Shown one piece after another: positions 44,897-55,118 of a stretch of DNA of 64,000 nt (the first letter of the stretch is position 1; each line of letters starts with the position of its first letter). The DNA is taken from NCBI RefSeq assembly GCF_028752835.1, contig NZ_CP087952.1:973041-1037040 (forward strand), in the 5' to 3' direction. The DNA is from Desulfosarcina sp. BuS5 (GTDB lineage Bacteria > Desulfobacterota > Desulfobacteria > Desulfobacterales > BuS5). Both the position numbers and the translations under genes were made by a program. Under the pieces are notes generated by a model. It did not search any database and was not told the DNA's origin. It saw only the letters and a list, made by a program, of their open reading frames with translations.

Positions 44897-45562
44897 TCAA
44901 TCTGTTTCAGTTCTGCTAAGAAACTTTCCTACCAGTATGGCAATCAGAATGGTCAAATAAAGCTGGCCTGTAATGGCAATAATAAGCGCGACGGATTTCG
45001 CAAAAGCTGAAACAGGTGTGACATCACCATATCCTAACGTTGTCAGGGTAACAAAGCTTAAGTATATAAAATCATGAAACCCCCGGGCAGTCCCCCCGGC
45101 AAAATTAATCGCCCCTGTATCCGTATGATAAAGAAATTTTTGCAGTATTTCCGTCATGGCCAGGAGCACCGCTCCTAATATTCCTATAAGCAGATACCCG
45201 TTGATTGAATTGATTATAATGGTTAGATTGACATTTTTGCTTTTAGCGATATGCCTGACCATAAATACGACAATAAACAGGTTAAAACAAAAAAATGAGA
45301 AGAAAAAGACTAAATCCAATACCTGATTCGTGAAAAAAAGATCAAGCCAGTTTAAAGATATGGTAACTATTCCGGAGGCGATCAGGATTTTTTGAGCTCT
45401 TTTAACAAAATTCAGAGAAAAAGTGCCGAATAACACTATGGACGTAAAAAGCAGGTGTTTCATCAGCACCCTGTATAAAGATAATACGGGAAAGAAAAGG
45501 ATGAAAATCAGCAGGCAAATTAATAAAATTATATTGTTTCTGGTCAGCTGATTTTGCTTCAT
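44897..45562 (-). CDS. Two-pore-type potassium channel-like protein
   Basis: 221 residues with about six transmembrane helices. The last pair encloses the pore loop LSFVTLTTLGYGDVTPVS, whose TLGYGD is the K+ selectivity filter. There is no cytoplasmic RCK domain. It ends just before the hydrolase gene and shares its direction, so it may be co-transcribed. Confidence 0.88.
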   Translation of the reverse strand: MKQNQLTRNNIILLICLLIFILFFPVLSLYRVLMKHLLFTSIVLFGTFSLNFVKRAQKILIASGIVTISLNWLDLFFTNQVLDLVFFFSFFCFNLFIVVFMVRHIAKSKNVNLTIIINSINGYLLIGILGAVLLAMTEILQKFLYHTDTGAINFAGGTARGFHDFIYLSFVTLTTLGYGDVTPVSAFAKSVALIIAITGQLYLTILIAILVGKFLSRTETD

Positions 45563-46073
45563 ATAACTAACCCGGTTAAACCGAAAAAGCGGCGAAAGTT
45601 TTCCCTGGTGTTTTTCGTTAAAGTAATTTGATACAGGCTATCCATCCTTCCATACATATTTTTTTGAGCGAGCCCTTTATTACCATTCCGGCCATCGCCA
45701 CCACAGTTTGTTTTCATCGGCCGGTGGTGTTTCCAGCTTTGTGGGCGTCAGCAAATTTCCCCAGTTTGTTCGATTTTGCATCTTTTCCAGGGTTTCCCCA
45801 GGAACAAAATCCCTTCCTTCACGAATCTGCCAGCCCCCCCCAAGAGCTTTAAACATGGCAATAAAATTCAGTGCAACAGATCCCCTGGTTTCAGTCAGGA
45901 GGTTTTGCTCATGCGTCTGAAATCGTAGACTATCCAATACCCGCTGATAGTCTACCAGCCCTTCCCGGTACTGAATCATGGAAATATCAACCGAACGTGT
46001 AGCTGCTTTTACGCTTTCTGATAAAAATTTTACCTCATCCTGTGACCGCAAAAAGGCCACCATGGCGTCTTCC

Positions 46074-48342
46074 TCGTGCCAAGATAAATCCGAATCGTTG
46101 GGATAAGACACAAGGTCTTTGAAACTCGATATTGTTACCAAGTGGGTGCTCGGGAAACGGTTTGTTTCCTTCATCTCTGCAGGGCTTGCTCTGGCATTGA
46201 TGTTAAGATAGTCCCACCTGACTAAAGACTAACCAGCAGGTCAGTAGCGAAGTCCACAGGTAAACCCGGTAACGGGAGTCTGGAGCTGGACGGAGCAAGA
46301 TTGCAGGCTCTGTATTGAGCCCCGAAAAATGTATGGTTGTGGTCATTGTGATAATCCTGCTTGCAGGAAAAAGCCGACGCTTTGGAGACAGCGGAAGGCA
46401 GCAGTCCTGAATATGCTAAGGCAAGTATTCAGGACACCACCGGGGTCTTAGACCAGGGCATGTACTCAAAGGGGTAGCTCGGGAACTTGGGAGACCCGGA
46501 TGTTTCCTTGGGTAAAAAGAACGGTAACAGGAAATCCAGCGCAAGCGAAATCCCGGCGTTGCATAGGAATGTCCCGCCTTGCAACGAGTCTGCCATTGGC
46601 AGAAACACAAACATTAAAAGATGGGCGATACAAGGTATCAGGGGAGGATAGCGAAGAGCGAACGAACCTGAGATAAACATTCGGAAGTCTTAGCAGATCA
46701 TAGTACCGATGATTAAGAATTGAACTATCTTGATCGGAAAGGTGGGGAAGTGATGCCCAAGCGACCCACTGCAGGGAAGGTGAAGCAGGGTATAACGTTT
46801 TTTTGGCAGGAATTATGGGAGATACACAGATGTCACAAACCATATCAACAAAAAGCCGAGAAATTGCAAGAACGGTCGCTTGCAATTCCAGACCGATAGA
46901 ATGGGGACAACCACCGGTGTTAACAGGTGGGTCATCCCTTATCAAAATCGAGCTGCTTGCTCAAAGTAATCCTGAACTGGTATTTACATCAGTAGTCCAT
47001 CGGATAGACTTTGATTTACTGAAACAATCCTTTCGTAAAATTCGGAAAAGCAAATCTGCAGGAGTGGACAAGGTTACGGCAAAGGAGTATGCCGAAAATC
47101 TTGATCAAAACCTCTATAATCTGTATGAACGACTGCGGAGAGGACAGTACGTTGCGTCTCCTGTAAAGCGTATCTGGATAGACAAGGAAGGAGGGAAAAA
47201 GCGTCCAATTGGCATACCTGTACTTGAGGATAAAATTGTCCAGAAAGCAGCAGCAGCCATATTGAATGTCATATTTGACAGGAATTTTTACAATTTTTCC
47301 CATGCATTCAGAAAAGGTCGGAGCCAACACATGGCAATCAAAGATTTACGTGAGCAATGCTTGAAGCAGAATATCAGCTGGATAGTAAGCGCAGATATTA
47401 CAGGACTATTTGACAATATTAATCACGAGTTACTTAAAGACATGATACGTCGGAGAGTAAGTGACGGCGGAATGATTCGCCTGATAGGGAAGTGGTTGAA
47501 TGCAGGCGTAATGGAGGAAGGCAACCTGACGTACTCTGAAACGGGCACTCCACAGGGAGGAGTAATTTCCCCTGTGCTCAGTAATATCTTTCTTCATTAT
47601 GTTTTAGATGACTGGTACGTGAAAGAAGTGATCCCCCGGATGAAAGGGAGATGCTCCATCATACGCTGGGCGGATGATTTCATCCTCGGGTTCGAGTATG
47701 AAAAAGACGCATTGCGTGTCATGGATGTATTACCCAGGCGGTTCGAACAGTTCGAGCTGTCACTTCACCCGGAAAAGACAAAACTGATTCGATTTTCCAA
47801 ACGCATTAGCGGAAAGGGAAACGGGACGTTTGATTTTTTAGGGTTTACATTTTACTGGTCAAAATCATTAAAAGGGTACATGGTAATAAAGAAAAAGACG
47901 GCAAGAAAGCGTTCAAGCCGTTTTATGAAGAGAATATGGATATGGTGCAAGGATAACCGTCATAAGCCAATGGCCGAGCAGTATGAGATTCTTTGCAGTA
48001 AACTGCGAGGTTTTTACCAGTACTTTGGAGTAATAAGTAACTACAAAGTGCTGGAAGTTGTGTTTGAATATACTGAGAAAGCATGGCGTCGATGGTTAAG
48101 CCGAAGAAGTCACAAGGGCGAAGTAATGTTCGAGGACTTGCGCACAACATACCCACTGCCATTACCCAGAATAGTCCATAATATTTGATGCCGTAAGGGC
48201 TGCAAAGTTATACGCCAAACGGGGTGTCGCCTGTTTGGTTGATAATCCGGTAAAAAGGATTTGAACCGAGGAACCGTATGAGGGAAATCTTCACGTACGG
48301 GTCTGTAGGGGGGGCGTCGGGTAACCGATGCTCCTACCTGGA
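46074..48342 (+). mobile_element. Group II intron copy I6 (T7 subtype) in the efflux gene
   Basis: 2269 bp. The ends are fixed by the reconstructed QEVEDA codons. The target is GGCGTCTTCC|ACTTCCTGAG. The 5' side resembles the attC targets only in its last bases (CTTCC). It has no target duplication and no attC nearby. Confidence 0.92.
46803..48188 (+). CDS. Group II intron reverse transcriptase/maturase (I6)
   Basis: Intact 461-codon frame, same protein as in I4. It lies on the strand opposite to the disrupted efflux gene. Confidence 0.88.
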   Translation: MAGIMGDTQMSQTISTKSREIARTVACNSRPIEWGQPPVLTGGSSLIKIELLAQSNPELVFTSVVHRIDFDLLKQSFRKIRKSKSAGVDKVTAKEYAENLDQNLYNLYERLRRGQYVASPVKRIWIDKEGGKKRPIGIPVLEDKIVQKAAAAILNVIFDRNFYNFSHAFRKGRSQHMAIKDLREQCLKQNISWIVSADITGLFDNINHELLKDMIRRRVSDGGMIRLIGKWLNAGVMEEGNLTYSETGTPQGGVISPVLSNIFLHYVLDDWYVKEVIPRMKGRCSIIRWADDFILGFEYEKDALRVMDVLPRRFEQFELSLHPEKTKLIRFSKRISGKGNGTFDFLGFTFYWSKSLKGYMVIKKKTARKRSSRFMKRIWIWCKDNRHKPMAEQYEILCSKLRGFYQYFGVISNYKVLEVVFEYTEKAWRRWLSRRSHKGEVMFEDLRTTYPLPLPRIVHNI

Positions 48343-49722
48343 ACTTCCTGAGCCGCCCTGAGCACTGTATTCTGATAATTGACAATCAGTTGTTGGAATC
48401 GGGCATCCTGAACACGAACACGGTTCTTGATGCGTCCGTAGTTGAAAATGTTCCAGGTAAAAGCAGGGCCGCCGAAGAATTCGATGCTGTCGGAATCCCA
48501 GAGGTCACCGAATGAGCTGCCTCCGGGAAAGCCTGCTGCCGTTATGTCTGAATCGCTCGACCGTAACCCAATGGAGCCAAAAAGAGAAAAATGGGGATAA
48601 AGCTCTGCCTTTGCAACTCCGATCAGGGCGCTCTGGGCGGCGAGCTGACGTTCTGCAAGGCGTATATCCGGACGCCGGCGCAGCAACTCCGACGGAACCC
48701 CCACTCTTACCTTGGAAGGTACTGCGGGAATCAGCTTTGGCGCTTCCAATACATCCTTTAGTTCACCGGGAAATATCCCAAGCAGAATAGCGAGTCCGTT
48801 CTTGCCCTGGCGCAGGCCGGCTTGTATCCGGGGAATCGTAGCCTGAGTATCTTTCAGCAGAGCTATGGCCTGTTGTACGTCCAGTCCGGTGATCTCTCCT
48901 TCTTTGAAACGCGTTTCCGCGATGTGAAGGGACTGTTCCTGAATTTTTACGTTCGCTCTTGCAATCGCCAGACGCACCTCTTGCGTACGAATAAAGATGT
49001 AAGTACGGGCCACTTCAGCAGTGAGGGTAACCAGGATGTCATCATAGCTTGCGATTGAAGCCTCCAGTTTACCCATGTCGGATTCAACGGCACGGCGGAA
49101 TTTACCCCAGAAGTCCAGTTCCCAGGCAGCGTCAAAACCTAAATCAATATTACTATAATGAAAGTCGGCGCCAGGCTGGGAATTCGCAGTATTTTTGCTC
49201 ACGTCTGTGTAGGTGTAGTTCCCCTTAACCCCCTGCGATTGGGGATAGAGATTCCCGGTAGCGATACCTAAGCGGGCACGGGCTTCCAGGATCCTTATTC
49301 CTGCAATTCTAAGGGGAAGGTTCTGCTGAAAAGCCATATCAACAAGAGTATTGAGAACAGGATCATTAAAGACCGTCCACCATCGCCCACAATCCGCCGA
49401 CTCACTCTTGATGGCAGGATCCTTTTCATCAATCCATTTCTGATGTTCCGGTGTTTCGGGCCTGATATAATCCGGCCCAACCGCGCATCCGGTAAGCAGC
49501 AGCACAAAACTTATAACTGGTCCAAAAATGAGACAGCATTTTTTCATTTTATCGTTCCTTCTTTCCTTAACAGCAGTTAGCTTTTAGCCTTTAGCTTAAA
49601 AAATCAAACAGATAAGATATTCAGCTAAGAGCTAATGGCTAATGGCTTTTTCACAAATCTTTACATAGATAAATAAGCTGAAACTATTGCCGGCATTAAA
49701 AAAAATACTTTTCGGACAGGCA

Positions 49723-52700
49723 CTACTTAGCCGGCGCTTCAACACGGAAAAGCAGGGAATAAAGCGCCGGAACATAGTTAAGTGTAAACATACTGCCGAT
49801 GCCCAGACCGAAGAACATGATGCATGCCATGCCGTAAAAGAGCGGATCATGATTGATGATCAGCGGCGAGAAACCCAGCATGGTTGTTGAAACCGAAAGC
49901 AGAATCGGTCTGAAGCGGCTGACTGCTGAATTGACCACCGCATCATAGGGTGTCTGCCCGTTACGCCGGTTTTCTTCAATTTTATCGATCATCACGATAC
50001 CGTTGTTCACGATAGATCCGGCCAGGGCCAGAAACCCGAGGATGACCATAAATCCAAAGTCGGCCTGCATCAGCAGCAGACCGACGACTGATCCTATAAG
50101 GACCAGCGGCATCGTCAGAATAATGATTGCTGCCCGCCGGATGGAGTTAAACTGCCATACCAGCAAAAACAGAATGCCTCCAAAACACGGCAGCATCCAT
50201 TTCGACAGGTTCTGCATGGCCGTGCCGGAGGATTCCAGTTCACCGCCCATTTCCCAGTAGTGGTTTTTCGGAAATTTGATCTTGTCCAGGGTCGGCTTAA
50301 GGGCTGCAAAAAGCTCGGAAGCCTTCAGCACCTGGTTCTTGGCGCTGATGGTTATGGTGCGCTCCTGATTGTAGCGCTTGATACGGTCCAGCTCACCTTT
50401 GAAGTACAGATCGGCAATCTGGTTGAGCGGCACGTTACCGCCGGATGACGAATAGATGCCAAGGGTGCGCAGGCTGTCAGGGGAATTCCGTTCAGCCTTG
50501 ACACCGCGTCCTACGATGGGGATCTGGACATTTCCCTGATGGTAATCGGTGGCCGTCGAACCGTCGATAAAAAATTTCAGGGTATTGGCCACACCCTGCG
50601 ATGTCACTTCGGCGCGGCGGGCGCGTGCCTGATCAACATCAATTATGGCCGTAAACACCCGGTTGTTCCAATCCTGCATAATATCCTGGGTGCCGGGTAT
50701 CTTTCTAAGCGCGGCCATCAATTGCTCGGCCTGCTCCTGCAACACCTCTATGTTGGGACCGTTTAGCCGTATTTCCATCAGGCCTGTTTCGGTGCCTCCC
50801 AGCCACATGGACTTAACCCTTCCGCGCACATTGGGGAAATTATTTTCCAGGTATAGGTTCGTACGCTTGACAAGTTCAGGCACCTGCTTGTCTGTCTCGG
50901 TATTGACGATTAAAAATGCGGCGAACGGATCCGGATCCATCGGCGACAGTGAAAGGAAAAAACGCGGCCCGCCGTTTCCTACATAGCCGATTGTTCCGGT
51001 GATTTCCGGGTTTTCCTTTTTATCCTGCAGCCAGGCGCTAAGTTCCCTCACGGTCCTGTCGGTCTCCTCGATGCGAGTTCCGGCGGGAAGGTCAAGATAA
51101 ATCAAATACTGGTTTCTGTCCCCGGACGGAAAAAAGGCCTGTGGTATAAATGTAAACGCATATACTGCAACGGCAAATATAGCGGCTGTTACGGCCAGCA
51201 CCAGGAGGCGGTGGCGCAGGGAGAATTGCAGGATCTTGCGATAGATCTGATAAAATTTGCCCTGGTACGGATCACTGGCCTGATGTTTATCGCCGCCGCC
51301 GGCCGGTTTTATCTTCAAAAACCAGTAGCACATGCTCGTGGAAGAAAACATGGAGAAAAACCATGACCCCATCAGCAGAATAATCATCACCGACCCCAGC
51401 GAGGAAGTGTAGTCACCCGTTGAACCAACCTGAAGGAGAATCGGACCAAAGGCGAAAATAGTCGTGAGCGTGCTGGTCAGCAGGGGCACCGCAAGCGAGT
51501 TGCCGGTCTTTAAAACCGCATCCTTGCGCGCCATTCCGCTTTCCATATTCACCTTAATATCATCGGATACCACAATGGCGTTATCCACAAACATGCCCAA
51601 TGCAATAATCATTGTGGCCAGGGACATCCGTTCCATATCGATACCCAGCATGTACATCACCAAAAGCCCGAAAAGCATTACAATGGGAATGAATGATCCG
51701 ACAATCAAACCGGTTCTAAACCCCAGCAGCAGCATAACCACCACCAGGACAATGATCACACTTTCTATCACATTAATGACCATGCCACTGACGGATTTTT
51801 TAATAAGTTCGGGCTGGTAGGTGGCAAAATCAAGCTTGTAGCCCCAGGGCAGTGACTGTTCTATTTCCTTGACATTTTTTGTCAACCGGTCACCGAATTC
51901 TACGGCATCGACACCTCTGACGAGAAAGACACTTAGAACAATGGCCTGATGGCCATTATAGTAGGCGGGGTTGTAGATCGGCTCTACGTATGCCTTCCTG
52001 ATTGTTGCGATGTTGCGCAGCGGAATCGTCGCCTGGGTTCCGGAAACCGGGATGAGAACGTCTCCTATCTCCTTTATGGACATGAATCTGCCCAGGGTCT
52101 CAATGACAAATTCCACATTGTTGATGCCCATTTTGCCACCGGGCAAAAGAATGTTTTGTTCCCGCAGGCTTTTGCCGATGTCTGCTGCCCTGATTCCCAG
52201 TTGTGTAATCTTTGCGTTTGACACTTCGATATAGATACGTTCATCCTGCACACCGGTCATATCGACTTTCATGATACCCTTCATCAGGTTTAGGCGCTCT
52301 CTTATTTCACGGGCGACTTCATACATTTCCGCCATGCTGAATCCGTCGCTCCAAAGCGCGATGGTTGCCACCGACGTATCGCCGAAAGTATCGTTAACCA
52401 TTGGCCCTATGGTTCCGTCAGGCAGTTCGGACTCAACATCATGCATTCTGTTGCGCAACAGTTTCCATGTAGCCGGAAGGTCTTCTGAGGGTATTTCATC
52501 TTTGATGCTTACATGGATCAGGCATTCGCCGACTTTGGATGTGGCATTTTTGATATCATCCACTTCTCCCATGCTCCGGATTTTTTCTTCAATGGGACGG
52601 GTAATCAGGCGCTCTACCTGCTCCACCGGCATACCTGGATATTTTGCGGCCACCACCGCTTCGCGAATCGTAATGAGGGGGTCTTCAAGTTTCGGAAGGT

Positions 52701-52794
52701 TTATAAACGCATATATGCCCCCGACAATTACCAGTAATATGGTCATTATGACGGTTCGAGAATTATTCAGTGCAAATCCGGTAATACCTTTCAT
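49723..52794 (-). CDS. RND efflux pump permease
   Basis: 1023 residues with the twelve-helix RND layout and two large periplasmic loops. It starts with an N-terminal helix (NNSRTVIMTILLVIVGGIYAF). The TM4 motif reads GMFVDNAIVVSDD, so the second of the two Asp residues normally used for proton relay in AcrB is Asn here. The C-terminal half has GFLALAGSIVNNGIVMIDKI. It follows the fusion-protein gene by 73 nt. The substrate is not predictable. The pump lacks an intact outer-membrane partner at this locus. Confidence 0.92.
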   Translation of the reverse strand: MKGITGFALNNSRTVIMTILLVIVGGIYAFINLPKLEDPLITIREAVVAAKYPGMPVEQVERLITRPIEEKIRSMGEVDDIKNATSKVGECLIHVSIKDEIPSEDLPATWKLLRNRMHDVESELPDGTIGPMVNDTFGDTSVATIALWSDGFSMAEMYEVAREIRERLNLMKGIMKVDMTGVQDERIYIEVSNAKITQLGIRAADIGKSLREQNILLPGGKMGINNVEFVIETLGRFMSIKEIGDVLIPVSGTQATIPLRNIATIRKAYVEPIYNPAYYNGHQAIVLSVFLVRGVDAVEFGDRLTKNVKEIEQSLPWGYKLDFATYQPELIKKSVSGMVINVIESVIIVLVVVMLLLGFRTGLIVGSFIPIVMLFGLLVMYMLGIDMERMSLATMIIALGMFVDNAIVVSDDIKVNMESGMARKDAVLKTGNSLAVPLLTSTLTTIFAFGPILLQVGSTGDYTSSLGSVMIILLMGSWFFSMFSSTSMCYWFLKIKPAGGGDKHQASDPYQGKFYQIYRKILQFSLRHRLLVLAVTAAIFAVAVYAFTFIPQAFFPSGDRNQYLIYLDLPAGTRIEETDRTVRELSAWLQDKKENPEITGTIGYVGNGGPRFFLSLSPMDPDPFAAFLIVNTETDKQVPELVKRTNLYLENNFPNVRGRVKSMWLGGTETGLMEIRLNGPNIEVLQEQAEQLMAALRKIPGTQDIMQDWNNRVFTAIIDVDQARARRAEVTSQGVANTLKFFIDGSTATDYHQGNVQIPIVGRGVKAERNSPDSLRTLGIYSSSGGNVPLNQIADLYFKGELDRIKRYNQERTITISAKNQVLKASELFAALKPTLDKIKFPKNHYWEMGGELESSGTAMQNLSKWMLPCFGGILFLLVWQFNSIRRAAIIILTMPLVLIGSVVGLLLMQADFGFMVILGFLALAGSIVNNGIVMIDKIEENRRNGQTPYDAVVNSAVSRFRPILLSVSTTMLGFSPLIINHDPLFYGMACIMFFGLGIGSMFTLNYVPALYSLLFRVEAPAK

Positions 52795-52867
52795 TTTCTG
52801 TTCCTTTTGTTACATGGATGATGAAGATTATGTCAACATTTCACCCTGAATGGATCGGAATTTCCCA

Positions 52868-53953
52868 TTACTGTTTCATAAGTTTGACTTTCAATCCGTC
52901 CGCTAAAAAACTCACGCCGGCCACGGCAATAATCTCTCCGGCCGCAAGGCCCTCGCTCACGATTGCTTTGCCATGCTGTGTGCCACGGACACTGATTAGA
53001 GTTTTTTTGACCGTAGATGTCCTGGGGTCATACACAAAGATATTCCCACGCCTCACATCCGGGGTAGGAAGAATAGCCTGGAGCGGAACCAGGTAGCCGA
53101 TCTGCTGCTCCCTCTCCTTTAGGAAAAGATTTGCTTCAGCGGTCATGCCGGGCCTAACTTGATTCATTGGATCGATCAGTCCCACCTTGACCGGAAAAGC
53201 GTTGGCTTTTACAGCGGCGGAACCGATATAGGAAATCCGGCCTTTTACAGATTGACCGGGCAGCGTGGGAAAGGTAACCGTTGTCGGCGTATCCAGATGT
53301 ATTTGCTGGATCATGGTCTCCGGAACAGCAAGATGCACTTCCAATGCCCCTTTGGCATCAATCTCGAATACTTTCTGTCCAACGTTTCTTTCCTCGTGCG
53401 GCTCCACGGATCGCCACGCGATATAACCATCGTACGGCGATATCAGCATGGTCTTACGTAGATTCCGTTTGGCAAGCTTCAGCTTTGCAATCTGATAATT
53501 CACCTGACTTAGAGCGGCGCTGTAATTATACTTTGCTCTCTCCAGCTTGCTCTCGGATCCCGCGCCCTGTCGGTAAACTCTCTCCTGGCGGTCGTATTCC
53601 TCCTTTGTATTAACAACCTTGGCCTTAGCCTTTACAAGTTCAGCCTGGGCAGCGTTTACGTCCAGCCGGTAGGGTTCTTTATCAAGCACTGCCAGCAATT
53701 GTCCTTTCCTGACGTAATCTCCAATATCAACATTTACAGACTCAACCTTTCCGCTGACCTCAAAACTCAGCGAGGAAGAATCGGTTGCCCTGACAATTCC
53801 GGACAACTTGGATATCTGGCCGGTGGCCGTTTCGGTAACGGTGATGGTCTTAATTGCTCGAATCTCTTCAACGATTTCAGGCTTTTCATTGCATGCCGCT
53901 ATTAAAATCAAACCGAATAACGGCCATAATAGTTTAAAACCCTGTTTCATCAT
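52868..53953 (-). CDS. RND membrane-fusion protein (lipoprotein)
   Basis: About 361 residues from ATG 53953, with GGAGGT just upstream. The apparent 67-codon N-terminal extension to 54154 is not credible because it would precede the lipobox (LILIAAC). Barrel-sandwich halves (SFEVSGKVESVNVDIGDYVRKGQ and MLISPYDGYIAWRSVEPHEERNVGQ) flank a coiled-coil hairpin. It bridges the permease and outer-membrane factor. It is first in a three-gene operon; no adjacent regulator is visible. Confidence 0.92.
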   Translation of the reverse strand: MMKQGFKLLWPLFGLILIAACNEKPEIVEEIRAIKTITVTETATGQISKLSGIVRATDSSSLSFEVSGKVESVNVDIGDYVRKGQLLAVLDKEPYRLDVNAAQAELVKAKAKVVNTKEEYDRQERVYRQGAGSESKLERAKYNYSAALSQVNYQIAKLKLAKRNLRKTMLISPYDGYIAWRSVEPHEERNVGQKVFEIDAKGALEVHLAVPETMIQQIHLDTPTTVTFPTLPGQSVKGRISYIGSAAVKANAFPVKVGLIDPMNQVRPGMTAEANLFLKEREQQIGYLVPLQAILPTPDVRRGNIFVYDPRTSTVKKTLISVRGTQHGKAIVSEGLAAGEIIAVAGVSFLADGLKVKLMKQ

Positions 53954-54220
53954 GTTGTACCTCCATAGAACAATATGTTGTATCGTTGCGTAATGAAATT
54001 GCATTGTAAAGAAGCCAAAAAAATATTTGCCGGATAGGATCGAGCGATATAAATAACACAAGCATGCAAGCAGAACCACCAGACATGTTTGACCTGAAAC
54101 AGTTTCAAGAACAAAAAAAGAAGATGCTATGGGCATTACAGAATTGGTTTCCAAGTTGGGAAAATTAGTATGGTATTATAACATAGGCACTCTGCCATAT
54201 CCAATAAGGTTTAATTTTGA

Positions 54221-54279
54221 GGTCTCGTAAAAAGCTGGTTTATGCGGCGAAGCCGCATAAACCAGCTTTTTACGAGACC
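54221..54279. repeat. Perfect 28-bp-stem palindrome
   Basis: GGTCTCGTAAAAAGCTGG... and its exact complement are separated by GAA. It could act as a terminator in either direction, and is also of the size of a REP/RAYT target. It lies upstream of the efflux operon. Confidence 0.75.
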
Positions 54280-54794
54280 ATCAATTTTAAGGTCCATGAA
54301 AAACTATTCATAGTTATTTATGTCTATATGTCTACTGGCGTACTGGCAAAGGTATTGTACTGAAAGTATTTATAGACTTATAATCAAATTGTAAATGATT
54401 ATTTTTCTGAAATTGCCCTGCGAAAATGATTGACAAATTTTTGCATATGCATCATGCTGCAAACTATGTTGGTATTAGGTCGGAATCTAACCGTGATAGA
54501 GGATCTCCCAAGCAACAATTGTGAAACAACCTTCTGAAATTTATGGTAAAATATTTTTTATTTGAGCACACCGAAAGACAAAGTAATAATGGCTTTGAAA
54601 ATTATTTTGGTCAAAATTAATCTTTCAGATATTTCTTTCGTGCTTGATGTCAAATAAGGAATTCGTCTTGATTGGTTCTCTCAAGCATTGAATTAAGCTG
54701 AAGCAATAACAACACGACTCTGTCCTATGGTAGGGAATTTTTAAGGTATTTGTTGGCTTGCTTTAAAAAAAAAGTTTTGAAAGGGGGTGATGTA
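54280..54794. other. No gene seen
   Basis: About 0.5 kb of AT-rich sequence between the palindrome and the small lipoprotein. I find no frame, repeat or RNA feature that I can support. Confidence 0.5.
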
Positions 54795-55033
54795 ATGAAG
54801 CGACTTGCAATCTTGACTTCTATTATAATAATGATGATGACCATTGGCTGCGCAAGCTACTACAGGATCACCGATCCAGCCACTGGAAAGGACTATTATA
54901 CGGAAACAGTGGAACGTAAAGGGGGGGCGTCACATTCAAAGACGTCAATACTAGTGAAACTGTCACTTTGCAGTCCTCAGAGGTTCTTGAGATTTCCAAG
55001 GACCAATTCAAGGCAAAAGTAGGGACAAAGTAG
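54795..55033 (+). pseudogene. Small lipoprotein gene with a G7 frameshift
   Basis: ATG 54795 follows AAAGGGGGTG. Lipobox MMTIGC, then ASYYRITDPATGKDYYTETVERKGG. At the G7 run (54921-54927) the frame leaves the sensible sequence. With one more G it continues as VTFKDVNTSETVTLQSSEVLEISKDQF and stops at 55033. The gene is either inactivated by a one-base loss, phase-variable at the G run, or affected by a sequencing error. Confidence 0.7.
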
Positions 55034-55118
55034 CGCCACCTGGTTGCCAGAATGGACGCTTGGCGTGTAGAAAGCAGCATATCACCAGACCTCTGGAGGA
55101 CGGTATAGGGACGGTATA

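Larger units (their letters stand above)
45680..49547 (-). pseudogene. Outer-membrane efflux factor (NodT/OprM type), split by intron I6
   Basis: Exon 1 is 49547-48343 and exon 2 is 46073-45680, about 530 codons in all. Lipobox LLLTGC at the start, then AVGPDYIRPETP. The two coiled-coil/beta-barrel repeats are intact. Removing 46074-48342 joins CAG GAA GT|G GAA GAC, giving QEVEDAMVAF, the family consensus. The gene is therefore disrupted but exactly repairable at sequence level. The intron is antisense to the gene, so it cannot splice from this mRNA. The gene is last in the efflux operon. Confidence 0.88.

Noticed and set aside
53954-54154. N-terminal extension of the membrane-fusion protein
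   Set aside because: The extension precedes a normal lipoprotein signal that has its own GGAGGT; it is chance open frame.
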